From Mycolicibacterium rutilum (GTDB lineage Bacteria; Actinomycetota; Actinomycetes; Mycobacteriales; Mycobacteriaceae), in assembly GCF_900108565.1 (NCBI RefSeq), contig NZ_LT629971.1, forward strand, positions 5,890,001 to 5,954,000: a stretch of 64,000 nt of DNA, in the 5' to 3' direction. Positions 56,621 through 64,000 of this stretch are shown one piece after another; positions within the stretch are counted from its first letter, which is position 1, and each line of letters opens with the position of its first letter. The notes below the pieces were generated by a model. That model made no database searches, was not told the origin of the DNA, and saw nothing but the letters and a program-made list of their open reading frames with translations. The position numbers and the translations under genes are program-made.

Positions 56621-58413
56621 AAGCGGTAGTCCCCCAGCCACAGTGCGCTCACCCCGGTGAGCGACCGCTCGGCGTGGCCGACCATCTGCGCGATCGACCG
56701 GCCGAACAGCGCGCCGAGCGCATCCGGCAGCGACGCGGCCGCCGGCTGCGACGACGGCTTGGGCCGCAACCGGTCCATCAAGGACGACCCCGGATAGTTC
56801 ACGATGCGGACCTCGGCGTCGGGCTCCAGACCGGACAGCACCTTGGCCCGCGTCACCGCGGTGCGCAGACCACCGAGATGGTCGACGAGCCCACGCTCGC
56901 GGGCATCGGCGCCCGTCCACACCCGGCCGCGCGCGATGGCGTCGACGTCGGCGACGCTCATGTCGCGTCCCTCGGCCACCCGCTCGATGAAGTCGGTGTA
57001 GAACAGATCGGCCTCAGCTTCGACGTGCGCGTGCTGCTCGTCGGTGAACGGCGCGTTGGCCGACCAGGCGTCGGCGTTCGGGTTGGTGCGCACCGCGTCG
57101 GAGCCGACGCCCAACCGGTCCTTGAGCTCGCGGGCGACCAGCTTGCCCGTCACCACACCGATCGACCCGGTGATGGTGCCGGGATTGGCGACGATCTCGT
57201 CGGCGCTCATCGACACGTAGTAGCCACCCGACGCGGCGACCGCGCCCATCGACGCGACCACCTTCTTGCCCTTGGCGCGGATCCGATTGACCTCGCGCCA
57301 AACGGTTTCCGATCCGGTGACCGATCCGCCGGGGCTGTCCACCCGCAACACGATCGCCGACACGTCGTCGTCGGCGGCCGCCTCACGCAGCGCCGCGGCG
57401 ATGGTGTCACCGCCGGCACTCGAACTGCCCAGCGGCAGCGGCTGCGGCCCGCCCCGGCCGCTGACGATCGGACCGTGCAGCGTCACCACCGCGATCGTCG
57501 GCTTGCCCTTGCGTCCCGGCAGCGACGGCATCGGCGGCGAAGGGCGGTCGGCGGCGGCCTTGGCGTACCGCGACAGGTACAGCCGGGGCGGCGCGTCGTC
57601 GGAGTCCGCGTCGAAGGTGTCGGACGTGCCGACGGGGGCGCCCGCGAGTTCGGCGATCCGTGCGTACGCCTCGTCGCGGAAACCGATGCGGTCGATCAGG
57701 CGGCCGGCGACGGCGTCGTCGCGCAGCAGCGGCGCCTTGTCGGCGAGCGCGTCGACCTCCTCCGGCGCGATGTGCCGCGACTCGGCGACGGCCTCGAGCA
57801 CCTGGGCGTGCAGGCTGGTGATCAACCGCTCGTCGGCCTCGCGGTGCGCGTCGGTGTAGCGGTCCTGGGTGAAAAGGTTTGCCGCCGACTTGTATTCGCC
57901 GCGCGCGATGAACTGCGCCTCGATGCCGGCCTTGTCCAGCGCGTCGCGCAGGAACAGCGCGTTGGTGGCGAACCCGATCAGCCCGACCGTGCCCGACGGT
58001 TGCATCCACACCTCACGGAACGCCGACGCCAGGTAGTACGACAGCGTGCCCGGGTAGGTCTCGGCCCATGCCAGCGACGGTTTGGCGTCGCTGAACGCCG
58101 CGATGGCCGACCGCAACTCCTGCACCGGACCGGCGGACGCGGCGGGGATCTGCACCTTCGCGATGAGCCCGGCGACCCTCGGGTCCTCGGCGGCCCGGTG
58201 GATCGCGGCGACGGCCTCACGCAGCAGCAGCGGACGGCCGGCGCCGGTCAGCAGCGCGAACGGGTCGAACCCACCGGTCTCGTTGGGCACCGCCTGCAGG
58301 TCGAGTTCGAGCACGCAGCCGTCGGGCACACCGTGGTGCCGGGCGGTGTCGACGCGGCGCACCAGCGCGCGCAGGTCGTCGGGACCGGGGATGCCGGGCA
58401 GGAAAGCGAACAT
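56617..58413 (-). CDS. sppA: Signal peptide peptidase A, long (67K) type
   Basis: Membrane-associated serine protease that degrades cleaved signal peptides. The 598-residue form has two ClpP-like halves. The catalytic Lys is in ARGEYKSAANLFTQ (first half) and the catalytic Ser in MGAVAASGGYYVSMSADEIV (second half); VLRVDSPGGSVTGSETVWRE and PGTITGSIGVVTGKL also fit. No strong N-terminal membrane helix is seen, unlike the E. coli protein. In M. tuberculosis sppA follows rplO, as it nearly does here. Confidence 0.93.
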   Translation of the reverse strand: MFAFLPGIPGPDDLRALVRRVDTARHHGVPDGCVLELDLQAVPNETGGFDPFALLTGAGRPLLLREAVAAIHRAAEDPRVAGLIAKVQIPAASAGPVQELRSAIAAFSDAKPSLAWAETYPGTLSYYLASAFREVWMQPSGTVGLIGFATNALFLRDALDKAGIEAQFIARGEYKSAANLFTQDRYTDAHREADERLITSLHAQVLEAVAESRHIAPEEVDALADKAPLLRDDAVAGRLIDRIGFRDEAYARIAELAGAPVGTSDTFDADSDDAPPRLYLSRYAKAAADRPSPPMPSLPGRKGKPTIAVVTLHGPIVSGRGGPQPLPLGSSSAGGDTIAAALREAAADDDVSAIVLRVDSPGGSVTGSETVWREVNRIRAKGKKVVASMGAVAASGGYYVSMSADEIVANPGTITGSIGVVTGKLVARELKDRLGVGSDAVRTNPNADAWSANAPFTDEQHAHVEAEADLFYTDFIERVAEGRDMSVADVDAIARGRVWTGADARERGLVDHLGGLRTAVTRAKVLSGLEPDAEVRIVNYPGSSLMDRLRPKPSSQPAAASLPDALGALFGRSIAQMVGHAERSLTGVSALWLGDYRF

Positions 58414-58494
58414 GCAGCGAGCCTACCGACGGTTCACACCGACTCCTCGGCGTCGGCGAGGACCGGGCACAGCGAACGCGCCTACGGTGGTCCG

Positions 58495-59442
58495 GTGAGG
58501 TTCTCCATCTCGTTGCCCCAGCGGGTCGCCGACGGTTTCGACGCCGCGGGCACCCGCGACTATCTGATCCGCGCCGAGGAACTCGGTTTCGAGGGCGTCT
58601 GGACGCTGGAGCAGACCATCGGCCCGTCGCCGTTGGTGGCGCCGCTGGAGCTGTTGTCCTGGGCGGCCGCACACACCGAACGCCTGCGCCTCGGGGTCGC
58701 GGTGCTGGTGACGTCGCTGCACGATCCGCTGCAGCTGGCGTCGGCGGTGACGGCGGTCGATCAGCTCAGCCACGGCCGCCTCGACCTCGGCGTCGCGCCC
58801 GGCGGCGGCACCCGCAAGTTCGCCGCCTTCGGAGTCGACGCCGACACGTTCGTCGCCAACTTCACCGAAGGCCTGGCGTTGATGAAGGCCGCGTGGTCCG
58901 ACGAACCGAAGGTGACGTTTCACGGCCGCTTCCGCGACGTCGAGGCGCTGCCGATCCAGCCCAAGCCGGTGCAGCGGCCGCATCCGCCGATCTGGTTCGG
59001 CGCCAACGCTCCTCGCGCCATCGCCCGGGCGGTGCGGCTGGGTGACGCGTTTCTGGGTGCCGGTTCGTCGAGCACCGCCCAGTTCACCGCCGCCGTGCAG
59101 ACGGTGCGACGCGAACTCGACGAACAAGGCAAGGACGCAACGCGATTCCCGATCGGCAAGCGGGTATACCTGATGGTCGACGACGACGCTGCGCGCGCCC
59201 GCGAACGGGTGCTGGCCGGTCTGCGGCGCATCTATGGTTCGATGGCGGGCATCGAGACGGTGCCGGTGGCGGGCACGCCCGCCGACGTCGTGCGGGGACT
59301 GCGCGAGGTCATCGACGCCGGCGCGCAGACGGTGCTCCTCAACCCCGTCGGCGAGAACGTCGCCGAGGACCGCGAACAGATGGAACGCCTGGCCGCCGAG
59401 GTCATCCCGCAGCTTTCCGATTCGCCGAGCGCACGCTTGTGA
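58495..59442 (+). CDS. LLM-class flavin/F420-dependent oxidoreductase
   Basis: Luciferase-like protein, 315 residues from the GTG at 58495 (VRFSISLPQRVADGFDAAG). Features: GFEGVWTLEQTIGPSPLVAP, LRLGVAVLVTSLHDPLQLAS, LDQLSHGRLDLGVAPGGGTR-like (AVDQLSHGRLDLGVAPGGGT) and PHPPIWFGANAPRAIARAVR. It differs from the tandem pair at 28-30 kb and belongs to another subfamily. It diverges from sppA over 81 bp. Substrate unknown. The frame is open far upstream opposite sppA, which is not coding. Confidence 0.9.
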   Translation: MRFSISLPQRVADGFDAAGTRDYLIRAEELGFEGVWTLEQTIGPSPLVAPLELLSWAAAHTERLRLGVAVLVTSLHDPLQLASAVTAVDQLSHGRLDLGVAPGGGTRKFAAFGVDADTFVANFTEGLALMKAAWSDEPKVTFHGRFRDVEALPIQPKPVQRPHPPIWFGANAPRAIARAVRLGDAFLGAGSSSTAQFTAAVQTVRRELDEQGKDATRFPIGKRVYLMVDDDAARARERVLAGLRRIYGSMAGIETVPVAGTPADVVRGLREVIDAGAQTVLLNPVGENVAEDREQMERLAAEVIPQLSDSPSARL

Positions 59443-59494
59443 GCGCGTCGTCTCGGCGTTTACGTACAGAACCGTACGCTCGGCGCAAGGAAGA

Positions 59495-59836
59495 CTAGCG
59501 GCCCATGAAGCGGGAGTGCTGCGGGCAGTAGACCGCGACGGCCGCGCGCATCAGCCCCGCCGCCTCCCCGCGGCTCATGCCGCTGGTGGACAGCCGGTTG
59601 ATCACCCCGCGGACCACGGGCACCGGGTTCACGCTGCCGGCGAGCCCGGTGGTGAGCATGTCGCAGATGCCGTGCCCGAGGGCGGGCAGGTCGACGTCGC
59701 CGACCGGGATCTGCAGCGCCGCGACCTGATCGGCGAACCGCGCGTCGTCGTCCTGGGCGTGGGCGGTCGCCGTGCCCGCGGACACCGCCAGACCGGCGGC
59801 CACGGCCACGACGGTGAGCCGGCGGAGGAAGGTCAT
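59495..59836 (-). CDS. Small secreted DUF732 protein
   Basis: Exported mycobacterial small protein of unknown function. The ATG at 59836 follows AGGAGCACAC and opens a signal peptide (MTFLRRLTVVAVAAGLAVSA, cleaved near AHA-QDDD). The mature part of about 80 residues has one Cys pair (GHGICDML and AVYCPQH) that probably forms a disulfide, the typical DUF732 pattern. 113 residues in total. Located just past the end of the spc operon. Confidence 0.88.
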   Translation of the reverse strand: MTFLRRLTVVAVAAGLAVSAGTATAHAQDDDARFADQVAALQIPVGDVDLPALGHGICDMLTTGLAGSVNPVPVVRGVINRLSTSGMSRGEAAGLMRAAVAVYCPQHSRFMGR

Positions 59837-59909
59837 GTGTGCTCCTGAATATTGCGCCTGCGCACTGTAGATCGGGTGGGTCGGGAACGGTGTTACTCGG
59901 CCGAACACA

Positions 59910-59940
59910 AGAGCCCCCACCGGGACACGGCAGGGGCTCT
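59910..59940 (-). terminator. Terminator of the spc ribosomal operon
   Basis: Arms AGAGCCCC and GGGGCTCT with an internal loop containing a second short G/C pairing, 12 bp past the rplO stop. On the minus strand it is followed by TTGTGTT, a weak T-tract. Confidence 0.85.
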
Positions 59941-59952
59941 CGGCGCGGCGGT

Positions 59953-60396
59953 CTAGACCTCGGTCGCAGACCCGCCCGCAGCGGTGATCTTCTCGCGTGC
60001 GCTGCCGCTGAACTTGTGCGCGGTGACGTTCACCTTGACGGAGATCTTGCCGTCACCGAGAACCTTCACCAGCGTGTTCTTGCGCACCGCACCGGCGGCC
60101 ACCAGCTCGTCGACACCCACATCGCCGCCGTTCGGGAACAGCTTGTTGATGTCGCCGACGTTGACCACCTCGTACTCGGTACGGAACCGGTTACGGAAGC
60201 CCTTGAGCTTGGGCAGCCGCATGTGGATCGGCATCTGGCCGCCCTCGAACATCACCGGGACGTTCTTGCGGGCCTTGGTGCCCTTGGTACCGCGACCGGC
60301 GGTCTTGCCCTTCGAGCCCTCGCCGCGACCGACGCGGGTCTTGGCGGTCTTCGAGCCGGGGGCCGGCTTCAGGTCGTGCAGTTTGATGACGCTCAT
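59953..60396 (-). CDS. rplO: 50S ribosomal protein L15
   Basis: Late-assembly large-subunit protein. The 147 residues read MSVIKLHDLKPAPGSKTAKT, RVGRGEGSKGKTAGRGTKGT (Gly-rich rRNA-binding arm), VMFEGGQMPIHMRLPKLKGF and an OB-like C-terminus. Start overlaps the rpmD stop (ATGA). Last gene of the spc operon, followed by a hairpin. Confidence 0.97.
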   Translation of the reverse strand: MSVIKLHDLKPAPGSKTAKTRVGRGEGSKGKTAGRGTKGTKARKNVPVMFEGGQMPIHMRLPKLKGFRNRFRTEYEVVNVGDINKLFPNGGDVGVDELVAAGAVRKNTLVKVLGDGKISVKVNVTAHKFSGSAREKITAAGGSATEV

Positions 60397-60575
60397 TTGA
60401 CTTCCTCCACCTCGACGAGGTGATGCACAGTGTTGATGAGCCCGCGCGTCTGCGCGTTGTCCTCACGGACGACGGACTGGCGGATCTTGCGCAGTCCCAA
60501 CGACCGCAGGCTCTCCCGCTGCTTCCAGCGCGCACCGATGGTGCTGCGCACCTGGGTGATTTTCAGCTCTGCCAT
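60393..60575 (-). CDS. rpmD: 50S ribosomal protein L30
   Basis: Sixty residues: MAELKITQVRSTIGARWKQR, ESLRSLGLRKIRQSVVREDN, AQTRGLINTVHHLVEVEEVK, all matching bacterial L30. Two bases after rpsE and overlapping rplO by four. Confidence 0.97.
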   Translation of the reverse strand: MAELKITQVRSTIGARWKQRESLRSLGLRKIRQSVVREDNAQTRGLINTVHHLVEVEEVK

Positions 60576-60577
60576 GG

Positions 60578-61246
60578 TTACGAAGACCCTTCACGTGCGG
60601 CCGACGCGGCGAGCGCCTCGGCCTCCCGCCGCGCCCGCAGCATGCCGGCAGGCGCGACATCCTCGATCGGCAGCCCACGCCGGGCCGCAACCTCTTCGGG
60701 ACGCTGCAGCAGCTTCAGCGCGGCAACGGTGGCGTGCACCACGTTGATCGCGTTGTCGCTGCCCAGCGACTTGGCCAGGATGTCGTGCACGCCTGCGCAC
60801 TCCAGCACCGCACGGGCGGCGCCACCGGCGATCACACCGGTACCGGGGCTGGCCGGACGCAGCATCACGACACCGGCGGCGGCTTCGCCCTGCACCGGGT
60901 GGGTGATGGTGCCGCCGATCAGCGGAACCCGGAAGAAGTTCTTGCGTGCTTCCTCGACGCCCTTGGCGATGGCGGCCGGAACTTCCTTGGCCTTGCCGTA
61001 GCCGACGCCGACCATGCCGTTGCCGTCGCCGACGATCACCAGCGCGGTGAAGCTGAACCGGCGGCCACCCTTGACCACCTTGGAGACGCGGTTGATCGAG
61101 ACGACGCGCTCGAGGTAGTTGCTCTTGTCGCCGCCGTCGCGGCCGCCACGGCCGCCGCGGTCGTCGCGCCGGCCACGCCCGCCGCGGTCATCGCGCGAGC
61201 CACGGCTGTCCGGGGGGCCGCCGGCAGTTGCCTGTTCGGCCATCAT
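60578..61246 (-). CDS. rpsE: 30S ribosomal protein S5
   Basis: S5 lines the mRNA entry site and affects accuracy. The first 36 or so residues are Arg/Gly/Asp-rich (GSRDDRGGRGRRDDRGGRGG), a low-complexity extension also seen in other mycobacterial S5 proteins. The core follows: SNYLERVVSINRVSKVVKGG, RRFSFTALVIVGDGNGMVGV, THPVQGEAAAGVVMLRPASP. Two adjacent ATG codons (61246 and 61243) are possible starts; GGAAGGA lies upstream. Confidence 0.97.
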   Translation of the reverse strand: MMAEQATAGGPPDSRGSRDDRGGRGRRDDRGGRGGRDGGDKSNYLERVVSINRVSKVVKGGRRFSFTALVIVGDGNGMVGVGYGKAKEVPAAIAKGVEEARKNFFRVPLIGGTITHPVQGEAAAGVVMLRPASPGTGVIAGGAARAVLECAGVHDILAKSLGSDNAINVVHATVAALKLLQRPEEVAARRGLPIEDVAPAGMLRARREAEALAASAAREGSS

Positions 61247-61274
61247 GCAGTCCTTCCGTTGAAAGTCATGGTCA

Positions 61275-61679
61275 TCAGAATTTCAGCCCGCCTTCGCGCG
61301 CCGCGTCGGCCAGCGCCGCGATCCGTCCGCCGTAGGTGTACCCACCGCGGTCGAACACGACGGAGTCGATGCCTGCGGCCTTTGCGCGCTCGGCGATCAG
61401 CTGACCGACCCGCACGCTCTGGGCTTTCTTGTCACCGTCGACCGCACGCACGTCGGCCTCGATCGAGGACGCGGCCGCCACCGTGGTGCCGTTGAGGTCG
61501 TTCACCAGCTGCACGTGGATGTGCCGCGACGAACGGTTGACCACCAGGCGCGGCACCTCGGCCGTGCCGGAGATCTTCTTGCGGAGCCGGGCGTGCCGAC
61601 GCAACCGCGAGACCCGCCGGGTCTCGGAGATGTTCTGGCCCACGGCCTTCCGCGCTGGGGACTCAGTCTTTGCAGCCAT
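61275..61679 (-). CDS. rplR: 50S ribosomal protein L18
   Basis: 5S-rRNA-binding protein, 134 residues: SETRRVSRLRRHARLRKKIS, GTAEVPRLVVNRSSRHIHVQ, FDRGGYTYGGRIAALADAAR. The start overlaps the rplF stop by one base (TAATG). The N-terminus (MAAKTESPARKAVGQNI) is longer than in E. coli. Confidence 0.97.
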   Translation of the reverse strand: MAAKTESPARKAVGQNISETRRVSRLRRHARLRKKISGTAEVPRLVVNRSSRHIHVQLVNDLNGTTVAAASSIEADVRAVDGDKKAQSVRVGQLIAERAKAAGIDSVVFDRGGYTYGGRIAALADAAREGGLKF

Positions 61680-62218
61680 TACTTACCTGTCTTTCCGACC
61701 TTGCGGCGGATCTGCTCACCCTCGTAGCGAATGCCCTTGCCCTTGTAGGGATCGCTCTTACGGAGGCGGCGGATGTTGGCCGCGACCTGGCCGACCTTTT
61801 GCTTGTCGATGCCGGAGATCGAGAACTTCGTCGGCGTCTCGACCGCGAACGTGACACCCTCGGGCGCCGTGATGACGACCGGGTGGCTGTAGCCCAGCGC
61901 GAACTCCAGGTTGGAGCCCTTGAGCTGGACGCGGTAACCGACGCCGAAGATCTCCATCTTGGTGGTGTAGCCCTCGGTGACACCGGTGATGAGGTTGGCC
62001 ACCAGCGTGCGCGACAACCCGTGCAGCGAACGGCTGCGCCGCTCGTCGTTGGGACGCGTCACCACGATGGCGCCGTCGTCGTCACGCGCCACCCGGATCG
62101 GCTCTGCCACCGCGAGTTCCAGGGTGCCCTTGGGCCCCTTGACCGACACGTTCTGACCGGTGATCGAGACGTCGACCCCGCTGGGGACCGCGACCGGCTG
62201 CTTTCCAATACGCGACAT
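61679..62218 (-). CDS. rplF: 50S ribosomal protein L6
   Basis: L6 stabilises the base of the L7/L12 stalk. The 179 residues begin MSRIGKQPVAVPSGVDVSIT, contain GVTEGYTTKMEIFGVGYRVQ, and end with the conserved RRLRKSDPYKGKGIRYEGEQ. It starts 21 bp after rpsH. Confidence 0.97.
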   Translation of the reverse strand: MSRIGKQPVAVPSGVDVSITGQNVSVKGPKGTLELAVAEPIRVARDDDGAIVVTRPNDERRSRSLHGLSRTLVANLITGVTEGYTTKMEIFGVGYRVQLKGSNLEFALGYSHPVVITAPEGVTFAVETPTKFSISGIDKQKVGQVAANIRRLRKSDPYKGKGIRYEGEQIRRKVGKTGK

Positions 62219-62239
62219 ATCTCTAGCTCTCCCTCTCGC

Positions 62240-62638
62240 CTACCACACGTACGCGAGGACTTCGCCGCCCACGCCCTCTTGGGCTGCCTGGCGGTCGGTC
62301 CGGAGGCCGGACGACGTGGAGATGATCGCCACGCCGAGGCCGCCGAGAACCCGCGGCAGGTTGGTGGATTTCGCGTACACCCGCAGACCGGGCTTGGACA
62401 CGCGGCGCAGGCCGGCGATGCTCCGCTCGCGGCTGGGGCCGTACTTCAGTTGCACGACGAGCGACTTGCCGACGCGAGCATCCTCGGTGCGGTAGTCGGA
62501 GATGTAGCCCTCTTTCTTCAAGATCTCGGCGATGTTGGCCTTGATCTTGGAGTGGGGCAGCGTCACCTCATCGTGGTACGCCGAATTGGCGTTGCGCAGA
62601 CGTGTCAAGAAGTCTGCGATCGGGTCCGTCATGGTCAT
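62240..62638 (-). CDS. rpsH: 30S ribosomal protein S8
   Basis: 16S-rRNA-binding protein and, in many bacteria, translational repressor of the spc operon. The 132 residues read MTMTDPIADFLTRLRNANSA, SKIKANIAEILKKEGYISDY and STSSGLRTDRQAAQEGVGGE. The start at 62638 gives the M. tuberculosis-like MTMTDP; the ATG at 62632 is possible. 97 bp after rpsN, the largest gap in this part of the operon. Confidence 0.97.
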   Translation of the reverse strand: MTMTDPIADFLTRLRNANSAYHDEVTLPHSKIKANIAEILKKEGYISDYRTEDARVGKSLVVQLKYGPSRERSIAGLRRVSKPGLRVYAKSTNLPRVLGGLGVAIISTSSGLRTDRQAAQEGVGGEVLAYVW

Positions 62639-62735
62639 GACAGCCGGCTCACCTTTCTCGCGGTGGTTCCCAGCTCCAAAGCCTGGAGTCGGGCCTGCCG
62701 CAACCTGTTTGGTTGGTCTGGTCGGTTGGGCTGGA

Positions 62736-62921
62736 TTACCAGCTGCTCTTCTGCACACCGGGCAGTTCGCCCGCGTGCGCCATTTCGCGCAGGCAGATCC
62801 GGCACAGGCCGAACTTGCGGAACACAGCGTGCGGGCGTCCGCAGCGCTGGCAGCGGGTGTAGGCGCGCACCTTGAACTTCGGCTTCTTGTTGGCCTTGTT
62901 GACCAGTGCCTTCTTTGCCAT
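62736..62921 (-). CDS. rpsN: 30S ribosomal protein S14, zinc-binding type Z
   Basis: Sixty-one-residue type Z S14: MAKKALVNKANKKPKFKVRA, YTRCQRCGRPHAVFRKFGLC, RICLREMAHAGELPGVQKSS. The CxxC...CxxC zinc ribbon is intact, so it is the zinc-dependent paralogue. Sometimes named rpsZ. Three bases after rplE. Confidence 0.97.
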   Translation of the reverse strand: MAKKALVNKANKKPKFKVRAYTRCQRCGRPHAVFRKFGLCRICLREMAHAGELPGVQKSSW

Positions 62922-62924
62922 TAC

Positions 62925-63488
62925 TCAGTTCTCCTTGAACGGAAAGCCCAGCGCCCGCAGCAGCGCTCGTCCTTCGTCGTCGGTCGTCGCCGAGGTGACG
63001 ACAGTGATGTCCATGCCACGGGGACGGTCGATGGAGTCCACGTCGATCTCGTGGAACACCGACTGTTCGGTGAGCCCGAAGGTGTAGTTGCCGGTCCCGT
63101 CGAACTGCTTGGGCGACAGGCCGCGGAAGTCGCGGATACGCGGCAGCGCGATGGAGATCAGCCGGTCGAGGAACTCCCACATCCGGTCGCCGCGCAGCGT
63201 GACGCGGGCGCCGATGGGCATGCCCTCGCGAAGCTTGAACTGCGCGATGGACTTACGCGCCCGGCGGATCTCCGGCTTCTGGCCGGTGATCAGCGCGAGG
63301 TCGTTGACCGCACCGTTGATCAGCTTCGCGTCGCGGGCGGCGTCGCCGACGCCCATGTTGACGACGACCTTGACCACGCCGGGGATCTGCATGACGTTGG
63401 CGTAGCCGAACTCCTTGAGCAGGGCGTCGCGGATCTCTTCGCGGTAGCGCTGCTTCAGGCGCGGCAGAGTCTTTTCAGCTGTAGTCAT
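62925..63488 (-). CDS. rplE: 50S ribosomal protein L5
   Basis: 5S-rRNA-binding protein of the central protuberance. The 187 residues begin MTTAEKTLPRLKQRYREEIR and include FGYANVMQIPGVVKVVVNMG, GQKPEIRRARKSIAQFKLRE and the loop GNYTFGLTEQSVFHEIDVDS. The start at 63488 is one base after the rplX stop. Confidence 0.97.
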   Translation of the reverse strand: MTTAEKTLPRLKQRYREEIRDALLKEFGYANVMQIPGVVKVVVNMGVGDAARDAKLINGAVNDLALITGQKPEIRRARKSIAQFKLREGMPIGARVTLRGDRMWEFLDRLISIALPRIRDFRGLSPKQFDGTGNYTFGLTEQSVFHEIDVDSIDRPRGMDITVVTSATTDDEGRALLRALGFPFKEN

Positions 63489-63489
63489 G

Positions 63490-63810
63490 TCAGTTGATGT
63501 CCTTGCCGTTGGTCTTGGCGATGCGGACCTTCTTGCCGGTCTCATCGTCAATGCGGAAGCCGACGCGGGTGGGCTTGCCGTCGGAGTCGACGACCATCAC
63601 GTTGGAGACGTCGATCGGCGCCTCCTGGGTGACGATGCCGCCGGACTGTGCGCCGCGTTCGTTGCTCGACACCGCGGTGTGCTTCTTGATCCGGTTCACG
63701 CCCTCGACGAGGACCTTGTTGCGGGTCGGGTAGGCGACCAGCACCTTGCCCTTGGCGCCCTTGTCCTTACCGGAGATGACCAGAACCGTGTCGCCCTTGT
63801 GGACCTTCAT
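63490..63810 (-). CDS. rplX: 50S ribosomal protein L24
   Basis: Assembly-initiator protein of the large subunit. The 106 residues start MKVHKGDTVLVISGKDKGAK (KOW motif) and continue VLVAYPTRNKVLVEGVNRIK and VGFRIDDETGKKVRIAKTNG. It directly abuts rplN with no gap. Confidence 0.97.
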   Translation of the reverse strand: MKVHKGDTVLVISGKDKGAKGKVLVAYPTRNKVLVEGVNRIKKHTAVSSNERGAQSGGIVTQEAPIDVSNVMVVDSDGKPTRVGFRIDDETGKKVRIAKTNGKDIN

Positions 63811-64000
63811 CTACAACACCTCCGGAGCGAGCGAGACGATCTTCATGAAGCGCTTCTCGCGCAGTTCCCGGCCGACCGGCCCGAAGATGCGCGTGCCGCG
63901 CGGGTCGTTGTCGGCCTTGATGATGACGGCGGCGTTCTCGTCGAACTTGATGTAGCTGCCGTCGGCGCGGCGGCGCTCCTTGACGGTGCGCACGATGACG
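63811..64000 (-). CDS. rplN: 50S ribosomal protein L14 (5' end outside window)
   Basis: The C-terminal half of L14 is visible: VIVRTVKERRRADGSYIKFD, ENAAVIIKADNDPRGTRIFG, PVGRELREKRFMKIVSLAPE and the final VL. The frame is open to base 64000, so about 62 of the usual 122 residues are present. An internal GTG near 63993 is not a start. First visible gene of the spc operon. Confidence 0.96.
   Translation of the reverse strand, partial: VIVRTVKERRRADGSYIKFDENAAVIIKADNDPRGTRIFGPVGRELREKRFMKIVSLAPEVL

Noticed and set aside
56500..58494. Upstream part of a 980-residue plus-strand frame ahead of the LLM gene
   Set aside because: It lies antisense to sppA and has no domain; LLM similarity starts at the GTG at 58495.
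61110..61246. Arg/Gly repeats at the S5 N-terminus as an expanded repeat
   Set aside because: A similar basic extension is known in other mycobacterial S5 proteins, so it is not novel.
1..64000. CRISPR arrays, tRNA or rRNA genes, insertion sequences or prophage
   Set aside because: No regularly spaced repeats, no cloverleaf recognised, and no transposase or integrase motifs in any plausible gene.

Overview
The window is a GC-rich actinobacterial chromosome segment, almost certainly from a mycobacterium, and most likely a rapid grower of the Mycolicibacterium type. The evidence is the ESX-4 type VII secretion locus (eccC4, eccD4, mycP4, eccB4) next to cutinase-like esterases and the truA-rplQ-rpoA-rpsD-rpsK-rpsM-rpmJ-infA block. 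A SigL/RslA pair, an mmsA-fadE9-mmsB cassette, TIGR00027-type methyltransferases and several F420-dependent luciferase-like oxidoreductases point the same way. The spc ribosomal operon (rplN to rplO) and the alpha-type operon (infA to rplQ) lie within about 36 kb of each other. From memory, these blocks are far apart in M. tuberculosis and closer together in fast growers.

Layout. 1-6.4 kb: ESX-4 secretion genes; eccC4 runs off the left edge. 6.5-12.6 kb: a divergent accessory cluster with a polyprenyl diphosphate synthase, a phytoene-desaturase-like flavoprotein and three proteins I cannot place. 12.6-18.0 kb: a cyclase/AAA regulator, a DUF3237 protein, a CGNR regulator and an EamA exporter. 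18.0-24.2 kb: two secreted cutinase-like proteins, then, convergent to them, the truA to infA translation/transcription operon. 24.4-30.4 kb: a small membrane protein, a response regulator fused to a thioredoxin-reductase-like module with its partner sensor kinase, tandem F420-type oxidoreductases and an orphan. 30.5-32.1 kb: rmlB-rmlC for dTDP-rhamnose. 32.2-35.8 kb: mmsA-fadE9-mmsB for valine and methylmalonate-semialdehyde catabolism, behind a perfect palindrome. 35.8-42.0 kb: a HAD-like protein, a NarL-type two-component pair, a MarR/NmrA divergent pair with twin operators, a manganese catalase and a hemerythrin. 42.1-47.0 kb: a tightly packed five-gene accessory operon (ThDP enzyme, SRPBCC protein, ketosynthase-III-like protein, aminotransferase, MarR regulator). 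47.1-48.3 kb: rslA-sigL with a recognisable autoregulatory promoter. 48.4-50.9 kb: a MarR gene divergent from furA-katA. 50.9-53.6 kb: map-adk-secY. 53.9-56.6 kb: three overlapping methyltransferase paralogues. 56.6-59.8 kb: sppA, an F420-type oxidoreductase and a small secreted DUF732 protein. 59.9-64.0 kb: the spc ribosomal operon from rplO back to a partial rplN, ending in a clear hairpin.

The conserved backbone is interrupted by two accessory clusters. The 6.5-12.6 kb isoprenoid-type cluster and the 42.1-47.0 kb ThDP/ketosynthase/aminotransferase operon are the best candidates for undescribed chemistry. No tRNA, rRNA, insertion sequence, prophage or CRISPR array was recognised. No non-coding stretch exceeds 300 bases; the longest is about 266 bases, upstream of secY.
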